The position numbers were made by a program, and so were the translations under genes. Shown here in pieces: positions 6,188-12,798 of a stretch of DNA of 12,798 nucleotides; position 1 is the first letter of the stretch; the number at the start of each line of letters is the position of its first letter. Under the pieces are notes generated by a model. The model saw nothing but the letters and a program-made list of their open reading frames with translations, had not been told where the DNA came from and ran no database searches. The stretch covers positions 1 through 12,798 of the forward strand of contig JACSSB010000184.1 in the NCBI GenBank assembly GCA_014879435.1. The letters run 5' to 3'. This stretch comes from Phycisphaerales bacterium (lineage in GTDB: Bacteria; Pseudomonadota; Gammaproteobacteria; Competibacterales; Competibacteraceae).

Positions 6188-7468
6188 TTAGTGATAGAAC
6201 CAATGAGCCGGTACGGTCACGATGGCTGGGAATAAAATCAGCAGGGCTAGTACTACCAGTTCGGCCAGAATGAAAGGCCAGAGACCCTTGACCAGCACAT
6301 CCATCTTGACGTTTCCAACTCCCGCTACCACGTTCAGTACGGTACCGACCGGAGGGGTAATCAAACCAATGGCGGTGTTGATGATGAACACTACTCCGAA
6401 ATAAATTGGATCGACGCCCGCCTCTTTAACCAGCGGCGTAAGCACCGGCGCCAAGATCAGGATGATCGGCGTCATGTCCATGGTCATGCCGACGGCCACG
6501 ATCACTACCATGATGACCCCGACCAATAAACGCGGGCTATCCATCATCGGCTGAAGCCACTCGATCAACTGACCGGGTAGGTCCGCTACGGTGATCAACC
6601 AAGCCGATACCATCGCCGAGCCGACCAAGAACATCACCACTGCTGTGGTTGTGGCTGCCGCCACGAAGACGTGCACTAAGTCCTTCAGTTTCAGTTCGCG
6701 ATACACAAATACGGCTACGAACAACGAATACACCGCCGCTACGACGCCTGCCTCAGTGGGGGTGAAAATGCCGAACTTCAAACCAAATACGATGATGAAC
6801 GGTAGCACCAAAGCCCAAACACCATCGACCAAGGTCGCAATGACTTCCTTATGCGATTTTTTCGGTGGCGGCTTGATGTTGTCCTGCCGCGCTACGAACC
6901 ACCAGGTCATCACCAGCGCAGTACCCAACAACACTCCAGGGACGATGCCTGCCAGGAACAATTTGGAAATCGACTCGCCAGTTGCGACGCCGAACACGAT
7001 GAAACCGATACTGGGTGGAATAATCGGGCCAATGATGCCGCCCGCCGCGATCAGGCCGCAGGAGCGACCGAGGTTATGGCCGCTGGCCGCCATCATCGGG
7101 ATCAGGAGTGCGCCCAGTGCTGCCGCATCGGCCACCGCCGAACCGGATAGCGAGGCCATGATCACCGAAGCCATGATCGCCACATAGCCCAGGCCACCGC
7201 GCACATGGCCTACCAGTGCCATCGCCAGATTGACGATGCGCTTGGATAAACCACCGACGTTCATCACGACTCCGGCCAGCATGAAAAACGGCACCGCCAT
7301 CAGAGGGAAGCTGTCCACTCCGTTGATAAGATTCTGTGCCAGAATCTGCGAGTCAAACATATCCATATGTACCATCAGCGCCAGACCGCTCAACAGCAAA
7401 GCGAAGGCGATTGGCACACCCAGCAACATCGTGCCGAGCAACACGCTGAGAAAAACAATAATCGTCAT
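6188..7468 (-). CDS. dctM: TRAP transporter large permease subunit (DctM)
   Basis: This 426-residue, very hydrophobic protein has about 12 membrane segments and the usual DctM length. Signature stretches include PFFMLAGVVMN, LSGSAVADAAALG, IIGPIIPPSIGFIVFG and the C-terminal VVFIINTAIGLITPPVGTVL. It is the elevator-type transport subunit that couples sodium or proton entry to uptake of the DctP-bound anion. It starts at ATG 7468 with GGGGAG upstream, 15 bases after the dctQ stop, and the next gene follows after 15 bases. This is tight operon packing. Confidence 0.96.
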   Translation of the reverse strand: MTIIVFLSVLLGTMLLGVPIAFALLLSGLALMVHMDMFDSQILAQNLINGVDSFPLMAVPFFMLAGVVMNVGGLSKRIVNLAMALVGHVRGGLGYVAIMASVIMASLSGSAVADAAALGALLIPMMAASGHNLGRSCGLIAAGGIIGPIIPPSIGFIVFGVATGESISKLFLAGIVPGVLLGTALVMTWWFVARQDNIKPPPKKSHKEVIATLVDGVWALVLPFIIVFGLKFGIFTPTEAGVVAAVYSLFVAVFVYRELKLKDLVHVFVAAATTTAVVMFLVGSAMVSAWLITVADLPGQLIEWLQPMMDSPRLLVGVIMVVIVAVGMTMDMTPIILILAPVLTPLVKEAGVDPIYFGVVFIINTAIGLITPPVGTVLNVVAGVGNVKMDVLVKGLWPFILAELVVLALLILFPAIVTVPAHWFYH

Positions 7469-7483
7469 AGCGGTCTCCCCGGC

Positions 7484-8062
7484 TTAGGTTTTTTTATCGT
7501 CTGCCACGTCGTGCGGCAATTCTTCAGGTTGATCCTGAGTTTCTCTAACCATGACCAATTCGGCATCCGACATCCGACCGAACAGGACGCGGTACAGATC
7601 GAGCAGCAGCACGATCAGCGCGTTGATGGCGAAAAACACCCCCATGCCGTAGATAAACGCCATCGATAATCCGGAAGTCGGAGCGCGTACCTCCAAATTA
7701 ATGATCGTCTGCTCCCAGCTGCCTTGCAGCAGAATCAGGCAACAAAAGATCATCAGTCCTAAGGACATGACCAGACAGATTTTTTTACCGAGTGGAGCTA
7801 GGTGATTGACAAACATGTCGAAGCCGAGATGGCTGCGCTCGTGTAAACCAACCAAGCCACCGATGAAGGTCATCCAGACGAAAAACCAGCGTGAAAGTTC
7901 TTCCGACAGGGATATTCCGCTATTGAAGGCGTAACGCAGCACCACGTTACCGAACACCAACACCACCATCACCAGCAAGCAAATGGCGATGACCATTTTG
8001 AGGAATTTGAAATAGCCGTCCATCATCGTGGTGATGATGTCCGCGCTCACACCGGTTGTCAT
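7484..8062 (-). CDS. dctQ: TRAP transporter small permease subunit (DctQ)
   Basis: The chosen start ATG at 8062 is preceded by AAAGGAGG four bases away. A longer open frame (to 8152) adds 30 poorly conserved-looking residues with no ribosome binding site and runs into the intergenic repeats, so it was set aside. The resulting 192-residue protein has four membrane segments (about 20-42, 58-73, 92-113, 132-156) and the DctQ pattern VLRYAFN...SLSEELSRWFFVWMTFIG (residues 41-68). Its tail is short, polar and acidic. It forms the membrane complex with DctM. Confidence 0.92.
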   Translation of the reverse strand: MTTGVSADIITTMMDGYFKFLKMVIAICLLVMVVLVFGNVVLRYAFNSGISLSEELSRWFFVWMTFIGGLVGLHERSHLGFDMFVNHLAPLGKKICLVMSLGLMIFCCLILLQGSWEQTIINLEVRAPTSGLSMAFIYGMGVFFAINALIVLLLDLYRVLFGRMSDAELVMVRETQDQPEELPHDVADDKKT

Positions 8063-8109
8063 GCAACCTCCTTTGGCCGTGAAGTACGGTGGACGATTGG
8101 CCCACCACA

Positions 8110-8242
8110 CTTCAAGGTCATCATGAATTGTTGTTGTATCTCGTTGACTCACTGCGGCGCATTTGCGCGCCGCTTCAAAGCGATCATCGAGTTATTGTTG
8201 TCGTATCCAACTGATGAACGGCGGCAGGTTTGCGCGCCGTTT
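8110..8242. repeat. Two diverged tandem copies of a 63-67 bp non-coding unit with GC-rich hairpins
   Basis: Bases 8128-8175 and 8195-8242 align without gaps at a 67-base offset with 35 of 48 identities, including TTGTTGT, GTATC, GCGGC and TTTGCGCGCCG. Upstream, CTTCAA...TCATCATGA (from 8110) matches CTTCAA...ATCATCGAG (from 8173) with a small gap, so the unit is repeated in tandem. Copy 1 contains the stem GCGGCGC/GCGCCGC (8154-8160, 8167-8173) and copy 2 AACGGCG/CGCCGTT (8217-8223, 8235-8241). Neither has a T-run on either strand. The array lies in the 189 bp gap between the ThDP enzyme gene and dctQ. It could be a processing or regulator site; no clear promoter was seen. Confidence 0.65.
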
Positions 8243-8251
8243 GGAGCAAGC

Positions 8252-10012
8252 TTAGTCGGTACTGACGTGGGAAACGTAGCCATCCGGTGAGTAGATGTCG
8301 AGAATGTTCCAATGGCCGGTGGTGGGCACTGGATTGTTCTTCATCGCGACATCGATCACGAACGGCTTGCCGGAGCGCACCGCCTGTTCCAAGACACCCT
8401 TGAATTCGGCGGCGGATTCGATTTTTACCCCTTCCGCACCGTAAGCGCGTGCCACGGCGGCGAAATCGGCTTGATAGGGTTTGCCATCCTTACGGAATAT
8501 GGTACCGAGGGTGGTGCCGTAATGGGCTTTCTGCAATCCGGCGATGGTGCCGAAGGCGAAATTGTTCATCACCACCCATACGACCGGAATATTCTCTTCC
8601 ACTGCCGTTGCCAGCAGTGCCGGGTTCTGGCCGAAACCGCCATCACCGACCAAGGCTACGACCACGCGGTCGGGATGAGCCACCTTGGCGCCCAACGCGG
8701 CGGGTGCACCGAAGCCCATGGTGGCGTAACCGCCAGGAGTCAGGATGCTGCCGGGGGTGTAAATCGGGAATTGCTGGCCGACGCCGTTCTTGTTCCAACC
8801 CACATCGGTGGTGATGAAGGCATCGTGCGGCAGCACCTCGCGCACTTCCGCCAGGATGCGTTCTGGCATCATCGGGAAACTGTCGCTGGTCACAAATTGC
8901 TGATTACCCGCCACGAAATTCTTGCGGAAAGCGGCAATTTCCTGGCGTAGCGCTTCGTTGCGGCGGGGTTGCGGCAATAGTTCACGAGCGATGCGATTCA
9001 GGGTTTGCAACGCCGGTTTCAAATCAGCTACTGCGCCGATTTCGACCGGGTAATTGCGACCGATTTCGGCCGGATCGATGTCGATGTGGATCAGTTTTGA
9101 AGGCGGGAAGCTAAAGGTGTATTTATCTTCCCAGGAACTGCAATCGGCTTCGGCAAAGCGGGTGCCGACGCCAAACACATAGTCGGCGGTACGGCATTTA
9201 TCATTGACCAACTGGGTGCCCCAGAAGCCGGTCATCCCCAGTACCAAGTCATGATCATCCGGCAACACGCCTTTTCCCATCAGCGAATGCGCGACTGGAA
9301 TACCCATATGATCGACAAAGGCACGCAATTCCTCAGCGGCATCGGCGATGATGACGCCACCTCCGGCCTGAATCACTGGATTTTTGGCATCGATCAGGGT
9401 TTTTACGATCTGACGGGCAGTGGCTTCATCCAGCGCAGGCTTCGCCAAACTCTTGATATTATGATTTAAGCGTTCGAATAAGGCGGTGTCGATTTTCTTG
9501 GAGAAGATATCCATCGGCACATCGACCAGCACCGGACCGGGGCGACCACTGGCAGCGAGCTGAAAGGCTTTTTCGATGATCTCTGGGAATAAATCGGGCC
9601 GCTCCACCCGCCAGACGCGCTTGACGAAGGGGCGATAGATTTCCCATTGATCGGCATCGGCGTGTAGGTTGACTTCCTGATGCGGATGCTTGCCGTAGTA
9701 ATGGCTGGGTACGTCGCCAGCGATGACTACCATGGGAATCGAATCGAGAGCGGCATTGGCGACGCCGGTGGCCGCATTGGTCAAACCGGGGCCAAGATGG
9801 CACAGCACTACTGCTGTTTCCTTCTTAGCGCGGGCGTAGCCGTCGGCAGCGTGTGCGGCGATCTGTTCGTGGCGGGTATTGATAAAGCGGATTTTGCTGT
9901 TTTCCAACGCGGTGAGCACCGCGATGTTGGTATGTCCACACAGGCCAAAGATATGTGTGACTCCGCGATTTTCGAGATAGCGCACCAGTTGATGAGAAAT
10001 CAGTTCTTGCAT
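8252..10012 (-). CDS. ThDP-dependent enzyme, acetolactate-synthase-like (IlvB superfamily)
   Basis: The 586-residue protein shows the three-domain ThDP-enzyme order. The N-terminal pyrimidine-binding domain holds catalytic Glu49 in TRHEQIAAHAADGYAR. The central domain has GVGTRFAEAD and IDIDPAEIGRNYP (around 281-322). The C-terminal domain has the cofactor motif GDGGF (456-460) ending in NN at 483-484. Such enzymes decarboxylate or ligate 2-oxo acids, or cleave diones. It differs from the Xsc N-terminus recalled for sulfoacetaldehyde acetyltransferase and from glyoxylate carboligase, and no IlvN regulatory subunit gene is adjacent, so branched-chain biosynthesis is unlikely. Substrate is unknown. 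RBS GGAGGAGG lies nine bases before ATG 10012. It is 73 bp after the citryl-CoA-lyase-like gene, and the intervening gap carries only a weak GGCCAA/TTGGCC stem. Confidence 0.88.
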   Translation of the reverse strand: MQELISHQLVRYLENRGVTHIFGLCGHTNIAVLTALENSKIRFINTRHEQIAAHAADGYARAKKETAVVLCHLGPGLTNAATGVANAALDSIPMVVIAGDVPSHYYGKHPHQEVNLHADADQWEIYRPFVKRVWRVERPDLFPEIIEKAFQLAASGRPGPVLVDVPMDIFSKKIDTALFERLNHNIKSLAKPALDEATARQIVKTLIDAKNPVIQAGGGVIIADAAEELRAFVDHMGIPVAHSLMGKGVLPDDHDLVLGMTGFWGTQLVNDKCRTADYVFGVGTRFAEADCSSWEDKYTFSFPPSKLIHIDIDPAEIGRNYPVEIGAVADLKPALQTLNRIARELLPQPRRNEALRQEIAAFRKNFVAGNQQFVTSDSFPMMPERILAEVREVLPHDAFITTDVGWNKNGVGQQFPIYTPGSILTPGGYATMGFGAPAALGAKVAHPDRVVVALVGDGGFGQNPALLATAVEENIPVVWVVMNNFAFGTIAGLQKAHYGTTLGTIFRKDGKPYQADFAAVARAYGAEGVKIESAAEFKGVLEQAVRSGKPFVIDVAMKNNPVPTTGHWNILDIYSPDGYVSHVSTD

Positions 10013-10085
10013 GGTAATAAGCCTCCTCCAAGGTGATGATGGCCAAACGTGCTATTGCGTTGGCCTGTCGGAAATCAAAAGTAAT

Positions 10086-10919
10086 TTAAGACTCGGTAGG
10101 TACTTCGCGCTTGGGCGGGCCTGCATAGGTATAGGGAATGGAGGGCGGCATCGGGCCCTTAATCCGCCCGCCTTGTTGGTGTTGCTCCCAAGCGTGCGCC
10201 AAGATACCAACCGAGCGCGATAGGATGAACAAGCCGCGCCCTAGTTCGGCGGCAAACCCTAATTCAGCGTAGATGACAGCGGTTACGCCGTCGATGTTCA
10301 TCGGAATGCGTTTGCCTTTACGCGCTTCCAGCACGACTTCGATGCGACGCCCGATGAGGGCAAATTTGCCCTCTACCACGCCCGCTTGTGCGGCAGCTTC
10401 CACCATCGGCAACATTTTGACCGCACGTGGATCGATGGGATGGAATCGGTGGCCAAAACCGGGAATGACCTTGCCGTGTTCGGCGATGAAGGCGTCCAAA
10501 CCGGCATCGACGGCTGCTTCCAAAGACGCGCCTTGTTGCATGCGCTGGTCAATGGCGAAATACAACTCCATACACTGTTGGCCCGCTCCGCCGTGGATGT
10601 CGGCCAGCACGTTGATGGCCGAAGCCATGGCATTGTTGAGTTCCGCACCACAAGTGACCGCCATTCGAGAAATCGAGATCGAGGGCGCTTGTGGACCGTG
10701 ATCGACCGCCGATACCAGCGCTGCTTCCAGCAAAGCCGCTTGTTCAGCGCTGGGCAAATTCCCGCGCAACATCAACCAGATCATCTGCGGGAAGCTCAAT
10801 GTGCCGATCAAATCTTGAATCGGGTAGCCGCGTATGGCGATTTCGCCCGGTTTGATGTCGATAATTTCGGTCGTCCACCACGCGGATGCCGCCTTGACCA
10901 ATTCTTCTGGAGTTTTCAT
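10086..10919 (-). CDS. Citryl-CoA lyase-like protein (short citrate synthase family)
   Basis: At 277 residues this is a short member of the citrate synthase superfamily, the size of citryl-CoA lyase rather than citrate synthase. Active-site landmarks are intact: DHGPQAPS (73-80), HGGAGQ with His109, GFGHRFH with His157, and NIDG with Asp210, equivalent to the His/His/Asp triad. Such proteins cleave citryl-CoA, or an analogue such as a hydroxy-acyl-CoA, to acetyl-CoA and an oxo acid. They need a CoA-activated substrate, and the gene directly upstream is a decayed CoA-transferase. AAAGGTGA lies a few bases before ATG 10919, within the tail of that pseudogene. The true substrate cannot be stated. 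Confidence 0.86.
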   Translation of the reverse strand: MKTPEELVKAASAWWTTEIIDIKPGEIAIRGYPIQDLIGTLSFPQMIWLMLRGNLPSAEQAALLEAALVSAVDHGPQAPSISISRMAVTCGAELNNAMASAINVLADIHGGAGQQCMELYFAIDQRMQQGASLEAAVDAGLDAFIAEHGKVIPGFGHRFHPIDPRAVKMLPMVEAAAQAGVVEGKFALIGRRIEVVLEARKGKRIPMNIDGVTAVIYAELGFAAELGRGLFILSRSVGILAHAWEQHQQGGRIKGPMPPSIPYTYAGPPKREVPTES

Positions 10920-10935
10920 GCGCTAAATCACCTTT

Positions 10936-11394
10936 AATTACGTGAAAAAGAGGGATCTCGGCATAGGAGTCACCGAGCTCGGTCAGGATGGCGTCGGTAT
11001 GCTCACTCAAGCACGGTGGTGGTGCGGTGATATCAGGATCGCTGCCTTCCATCTTCAATCCGACGTACACCCCATTGATGCAGCGGTTGGTATCGGGTAC
11101 TTCCGCAAAGTGCACCAGCAGTTGCTGCGGTTGAGTCTGCGGGGGATGGAGGATTTCTGGCATGTGCGACACACGGCCAGATGGGATATCGATTTCAGAT
11201 CGGACGGTTTCCCATTCCGCTGCCGATTTCACGGCCAGCGCCGCATTCTTAAGATGCAAGGCCAGTGACGACGCGCCACAATTTTGAGCGAGAAAGGGTG
11301 CGCCCCCCAACAGTGTGAATCGATAGGAGCAAAACGGGCCAACCAGCACCTGGGCCAAATCAAGTACGCGAATTTCTTCTATAGCCTTGGCCAT
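10936..11394 (-). pseudogene. Internally deleted class III CoA-transferase (CaiB/BaiF) remnant
   Basis: The frame opens with MAKAIEEIRVLDLAQVLVGPFC, the standard CaiB/BaiF N-terminus (family pattern IRVLDLSQVLAGPF). After about 45 residues it jumps to C-terminal-type sequence: GRVSHMPEILHPPQTQPQQL, then APPPCLSEHTDAILTELGDSYAEI, close to the family's ending PPxLGQHTDEVLxELGYSxAEI. About 150 residues remain of a family near 400, and the middle with the catalytic Asp is gone. The natural stop is also lost: the frame runs on into the citryl-CoA-lyase-like gene as far as 10744, while a TAA sits out of frame at 10934-10936. There is no good ribosome binding site at ATG 11394. The end given here is where recognisable homology stops. 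An expressed leader-like fragment cannot be excluded. Confidence 0.78.
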
Positions 11395-11427
11395 ATCGCT
11401 CGCTTTACAGCACTCACTATCGAATCA

Positions 11428-11449
11428 CCATCGGTGTGCACGCCGATGG
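11428..11449. promoter_or_regulatory. 22 bp near-perfect palindrome, candidate operator of the TRAP operon
   Basis: CCATCGG (11428-11434) and CCGATGG (11443-11449) flank the self-complementary core GTGCAC (11436-11441). Only the single pair at 11435/11442 (T and G) breaks symmetry, so 20 of 22 positions are symmetric. It begins 14 bases downstream of the predicted minus-strand -10 box and ends 34 bases before the pseudogene start, a typical repressor position. It might act as a hairpin in the 5' leader instead. The cognate regulator is not in the window. Confidence 0.6.
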
Positions 11450-11463
11450 AGCGCCATTTTAAT

Positions 11464-11492
11464 AATTTAAAACTAGATTCTGTCTATTGCAA
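11464..11492 (-). promoter_or_regulatory. Candidate sigma70 promoter of the minus-strand TRAP operon
   Basis: On the minus strand TTGCAA (11487-11492) is followed after 17 bases by TAAATT (11464-11469). Each box matches consensus at four of six positions and the spacing is ideal. The predicted transcript start is near 11457, about 63 bases before ATG 11394. AT-rich flanks weaken the case because such matches are common there. Confidence 0.4.
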
Positions 11493-11641
11493 CAATATTT
11501 CAGAATTTATTTTTATTTGTCAGTAGTGAGCTTGCGTTCTTAAATTGTATGATTGAAATCAATTTTTTGTAGGTAAAAACGAGAAAAATAACGATATTAT
11601 TTTTTTGTATTAAATAAAGATCTTCTAATAAATTGTTGCGC

Positions 11642-11674
11642 TTGACAAAACTATATTCTATGATTTTATATACT
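11642..11674 (+). promoter_or_regulatory. Candidate promoter of the plus-strand TIM-barrel gene
   Basis: TTGACA (11642-11647) is a perfect -35 box. The best -10 is TATACT (11669-11674, five of six) but the 21-base spacer is long; TATATA at 11667-11672 gives 19 and TTTATA at 11665-11670 gives 17 with a poor match. A transcript from here would begin about 50 bases before the gene. An activator may be needed to make up for the spacing. Confidence 0.4.
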
Positions 11675-11730
11675 ATCATTAGTCTTTGGGCATGACGACG
11701 CGGTGAGCGGCACACAGACGAGGTGTAATG

Positions 11731-12555
11731 ATGGCAATCGAATATTCCCTGGCTCATCTAACGGTATTGGGATGTCCGACGCCCGAAATGATCTACATCG
11801 CGGCGCGCGCAGGTTACGATTACGTCAGTCCTCGCCTCATCTACATGGGCTTGCCCGGTGAGCCCAATTACGCGCTGGCGGATAACCCAGAGATGCTGCG
11901 CCAGACCAAGCAAGCCTTGGCCAGTACCGGATTACGGGTGCACGACATCGAACTGGCGCGTGTGCATGACGACCTGCATCCGACCAAATACCTGCCCGCA
12001 ATGGAAGTCGCGGCCGAGTTGGGAGCGAAGGCGGTGCTCTCTAGCGTGTGGACGCAGGATATGGATTATGCCATCGAAAAATTCGCACGGATTTGCGATC
12101 TGGCGCAGTCCTTCGGCCTGACGGTCGATCTAGAATTTCTCCCCATCTCCATCGTTAATAATGTGGCCACGGCGGCGCATGTGCTGCGTACCGTCAACCG
12201 TAACAATGCTGGATTAATGGTGGATATGCATCATTTCCATCGTGCGCCCAACCGACCGGAAGACCTGGATGGCCTGCCCCACGAGTGGTTTCATTTTGCT
12301 CATTTGTGCGATGCGCAGGGCGAGATCCCGCAAGAACGTTCGGAAATGATTCGTATCTTGCGCGAAGAACGCTTATATGTGGGCGAAGGCGGTATTGAGG
12401 TAGCGGCGATTTTGAATCGATTACCGCCGATGGTGTATTCGATTGAATTGCCGCATCTGGCCCGCGCCAAGGAGTTCGGTTACGCTGAACACGCCTTCCG
12501 CTGTCTGGAAACCGCCAAGACCTATGTCAACCAACAGGTCATCCACGCCCGCTGA
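11731..12555 (+). CDS. Sugar phosphate isomerase/epimerase-like TIM-barrel protein (xylose isomerase-like)
   Basis: The protein has 274 residues from this start. Two ATGs are adjacent (11728 and 11731); AGGTG at 11721-11725 is better spaced for the second. It has the AP-endonuclease-2/xylose-isomerase-like barrel with a full set of likely metal ligands, numbered from the first ATG: Glu136 (DLEFLPIS), Asp166 (LMVDMHHFHRA), His192 (FAHLCDA) and Glu240 (YSIELPH). This contrasts with the depleted barrel at the left edge. Relatives isomerise, epimerise or dehydrate sugars, inositols and dehydroshikimate. The exact reaction is not recognisable, though QuiC- or IolE/IolI-type chemistry would fit next to a quinate/shikimate dehydrogenase and a Gfo/Idh/MocA oxidoreductase. 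It is transcribed away from the TRAP operon, from the shared AT-rich region. Confidence 0.9.
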   Translation: MAIEYSLAHLTVLGCPTPEMIYIAARAGYDYVSPRLIYMGLPGEPNYALADNPEMLRQTKQALASTGLRVHDIELARVHDDLHPTKYLPAMEVAAELGAKAVLSSVWTQDMDYAIEKFARICDLAQSFGLTVDLEFLPISIVNNVATAAHVLRTVNRNNAGLMVDMHHFHRAPNRPEDLDGLPHEWFHFAHLCDAQGEIPQERSEMIRILREERLYVGEGGIEVAAILNRLPPMVYSIELPHLARAKEFGYAEHAFRCLETAKTYVNQQVIHAR

Positions 12556-12646
12556 GCCACTCCTTATCCGCTCCGTCTTGCTTGGATTGTGCAGCCACAA
12601 TCAGCGGGCAGCCTAACCCCATCATCCCGCTTGTCAGGAAAGCCGC

Positions 12647-12798
12647 ATGCAAAGAAAGACAAGAAAGACTCGCTCTAAAACGCGCATCGCCGTGGCGGGT
12701 GCAGGCCAGGTTGGCAGCCGTCATATCGAGATTCTTTCCAACAGCAACCAGGTCCAACTGGCGGGTATCGTTGATCCGGCTGTAGCCTACGAGCGTGG
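12647..12798 (+). CDS. Gfo/Idh/MocA family oxidoreductase, N-terminus only
   Basis: Fifty codons are visible before the window ends. After a basic stretch (MQRKTRKTRSKTR) comes the Rossmann beta-strand and dinucleotide loop IAVAGAGQVGSRH (GxGxxG at 18-23), then HIEIL and LAGIVDP, the standard start of NAD(P)-dependent Gfo/Idh/MocA dehydrogenases acting on sugars, inositols and related polyols. ATG 12647 has a weak AGGAAA upstream. It follows the TIM-barrel gene by 91 bp on the same strand, a pairing common in polyol catabolism, so co-transcription is likely. Its substrate is unknown. Confidence 0.85.
   Translation, partial: MQRKTRKTRSKTRIAVAGAGQVGSRHIEILSNSNQVQLAGIVDPAVAYER

Larger units (their letters stand above)
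11395..11727. other. AT-rich divergent control region
   Basis: This 333 bp gap separates the minus-strand operon from the plus-strand TIM-barrel gene. From about 11456 to 11690 the sequence is strongly AT-rich, unlike the genes on either side, with runs such as TTATTTTTATTTG and ATTATTTTTTTGTATT. It holds predicted promoters facing both ways, the 22 bp palindrome at 11428-11449, and a smaller one, TGATT-GA-AATCA (11550-11561), flanked by AAATTG and AATTTTTT. No convincing gene was seen in it. AT-rich divergent regions of this sort often bind nucleoid proteins (inference). Confidence 0.7.

Noticed and set aside
8063..8152. Thirty-codon upstream extension of dctQ
   Set aside because: No ribosome binding site precedes ATG 8152, the added residues look unlike DctQ, and AAAGGAGG precedes ATG 8062.
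8312..8950. Plus-strand 212-codon frame opposite the ThDP enzyme gene
   Set aside because: The opposite frame encodes the conserved GDG...NN cofactor motif; the plus frame is histidine/glycine-rich shadow sequence.
10041..10065. GGCCAA/TTGGCC stem in the 73 bp gap before the ThDP enzyme gene
   Set aside because: Only six base pairs with a 13-base loop and no T-run; too weak to call a terminator or riboswitch.
10942..11268. Plus-strand 108-codon frame opposite the CoA-transferase remnant
   Set aside because: The minus strand carries recognisable CaiB/BaiF sequence throughout; the plus-strand translation shows no family features and has no clear ribosome binding site.
12539..12757. Minus-strand 72-codon frame over the right end
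   Set aside because: It overlaps the start of a clear Gfo/Idh/MocA gene on the plus strand and has no recognisable features.
1..12798. CRISPR arrays, tRNA or rRNA genes, transposases, phage or defence genes
   Set aside because: No regularly spaced direct repeats with unique spacers, no cloverleaf or rRNA sequence, and no transposase or defence motifs were seen on either strand.

Overview
The window looks like an accessory catabolic locus from a proteobacterium, most likely gamma- or betaproteobacterial. That placement is an inference from gene style, roughly mid-50s percent GC by eye, strong AGGAGG-type ribosome binding sites and CCCCCC/GGGGGG inverted-repeat intergenic elements. No marker gene fixes the taxon. 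The locus is built around a tripartite TRAP transporter (DctP, DctQ, DctM) and a set of oxidoreductases and carbon-carbon lyases.

Layout: (1) Positions 1-681 (+) hold the 3' part of a dehydroshikimate-dehydratase-like TIM-barrel protein in which two of the four expected metal ligands are replaced. (2) Positions 705-969 are a non-coding array of terminator hairpins interleaved with C6/G6 inverted repeats, lying between convergent genes. (3) On the minus strand, read right to left from about 11.4 kb to 1 kb, come: a decayed class III (CaiB/BaiF) CoA-transferase, a short citrate-synthase-like protein (citryl-CoA lyase type), a ThDP enzyme of the acetolactate synthase type, DctQ, DctM, a quinate/shikimate dehydrogenase, DctP, a terminator hairpin, then a separately promoted pair of aldehyde dehydrogenases (one non-acylating, one acylating and SauS-like). 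(4) Positions 11395-11727 are an AT-rich divergent control region. (5) On the plus strand follow a second TIM-barrel protein with all its metal ligands and the start of a Gfo/Idh/MocA oxidoreductase.

How the genes may work together (inference): the TRAP system imports an organic acid. The NAD-type quinate/shikimate dehydrogenase, embedded between dctM and dctP, oxidises a polyhydroxy acid. The ThDP enzyme handles a 2-oxo acid or dione. The CoA-transferase plus citryl-CoA-lyase pair would originally have activated and cleaved a citrate-like acid, but the transferase is now broken. The two aldehyde dehydrogenases remove aldehyde products, one to a free acid and one to an acyl-CoA. Quinate/shikimate-like substrates and sulfonates are both suggested by single enzymes. 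Neither is proved, because no complete known pathway is present.

The most notable points are the metal-ligand-depleted TIM barrel, the internally deleted CoA-transferase at the head of an otherwise intact operon, and two different palindromes placed at exactly the same distance downstream of two predicted -10 boxes. A roughly 65 bp diverged tandem duplication before dctQ and the terminator array also stand out. No transcription regulator gene lies in the window.
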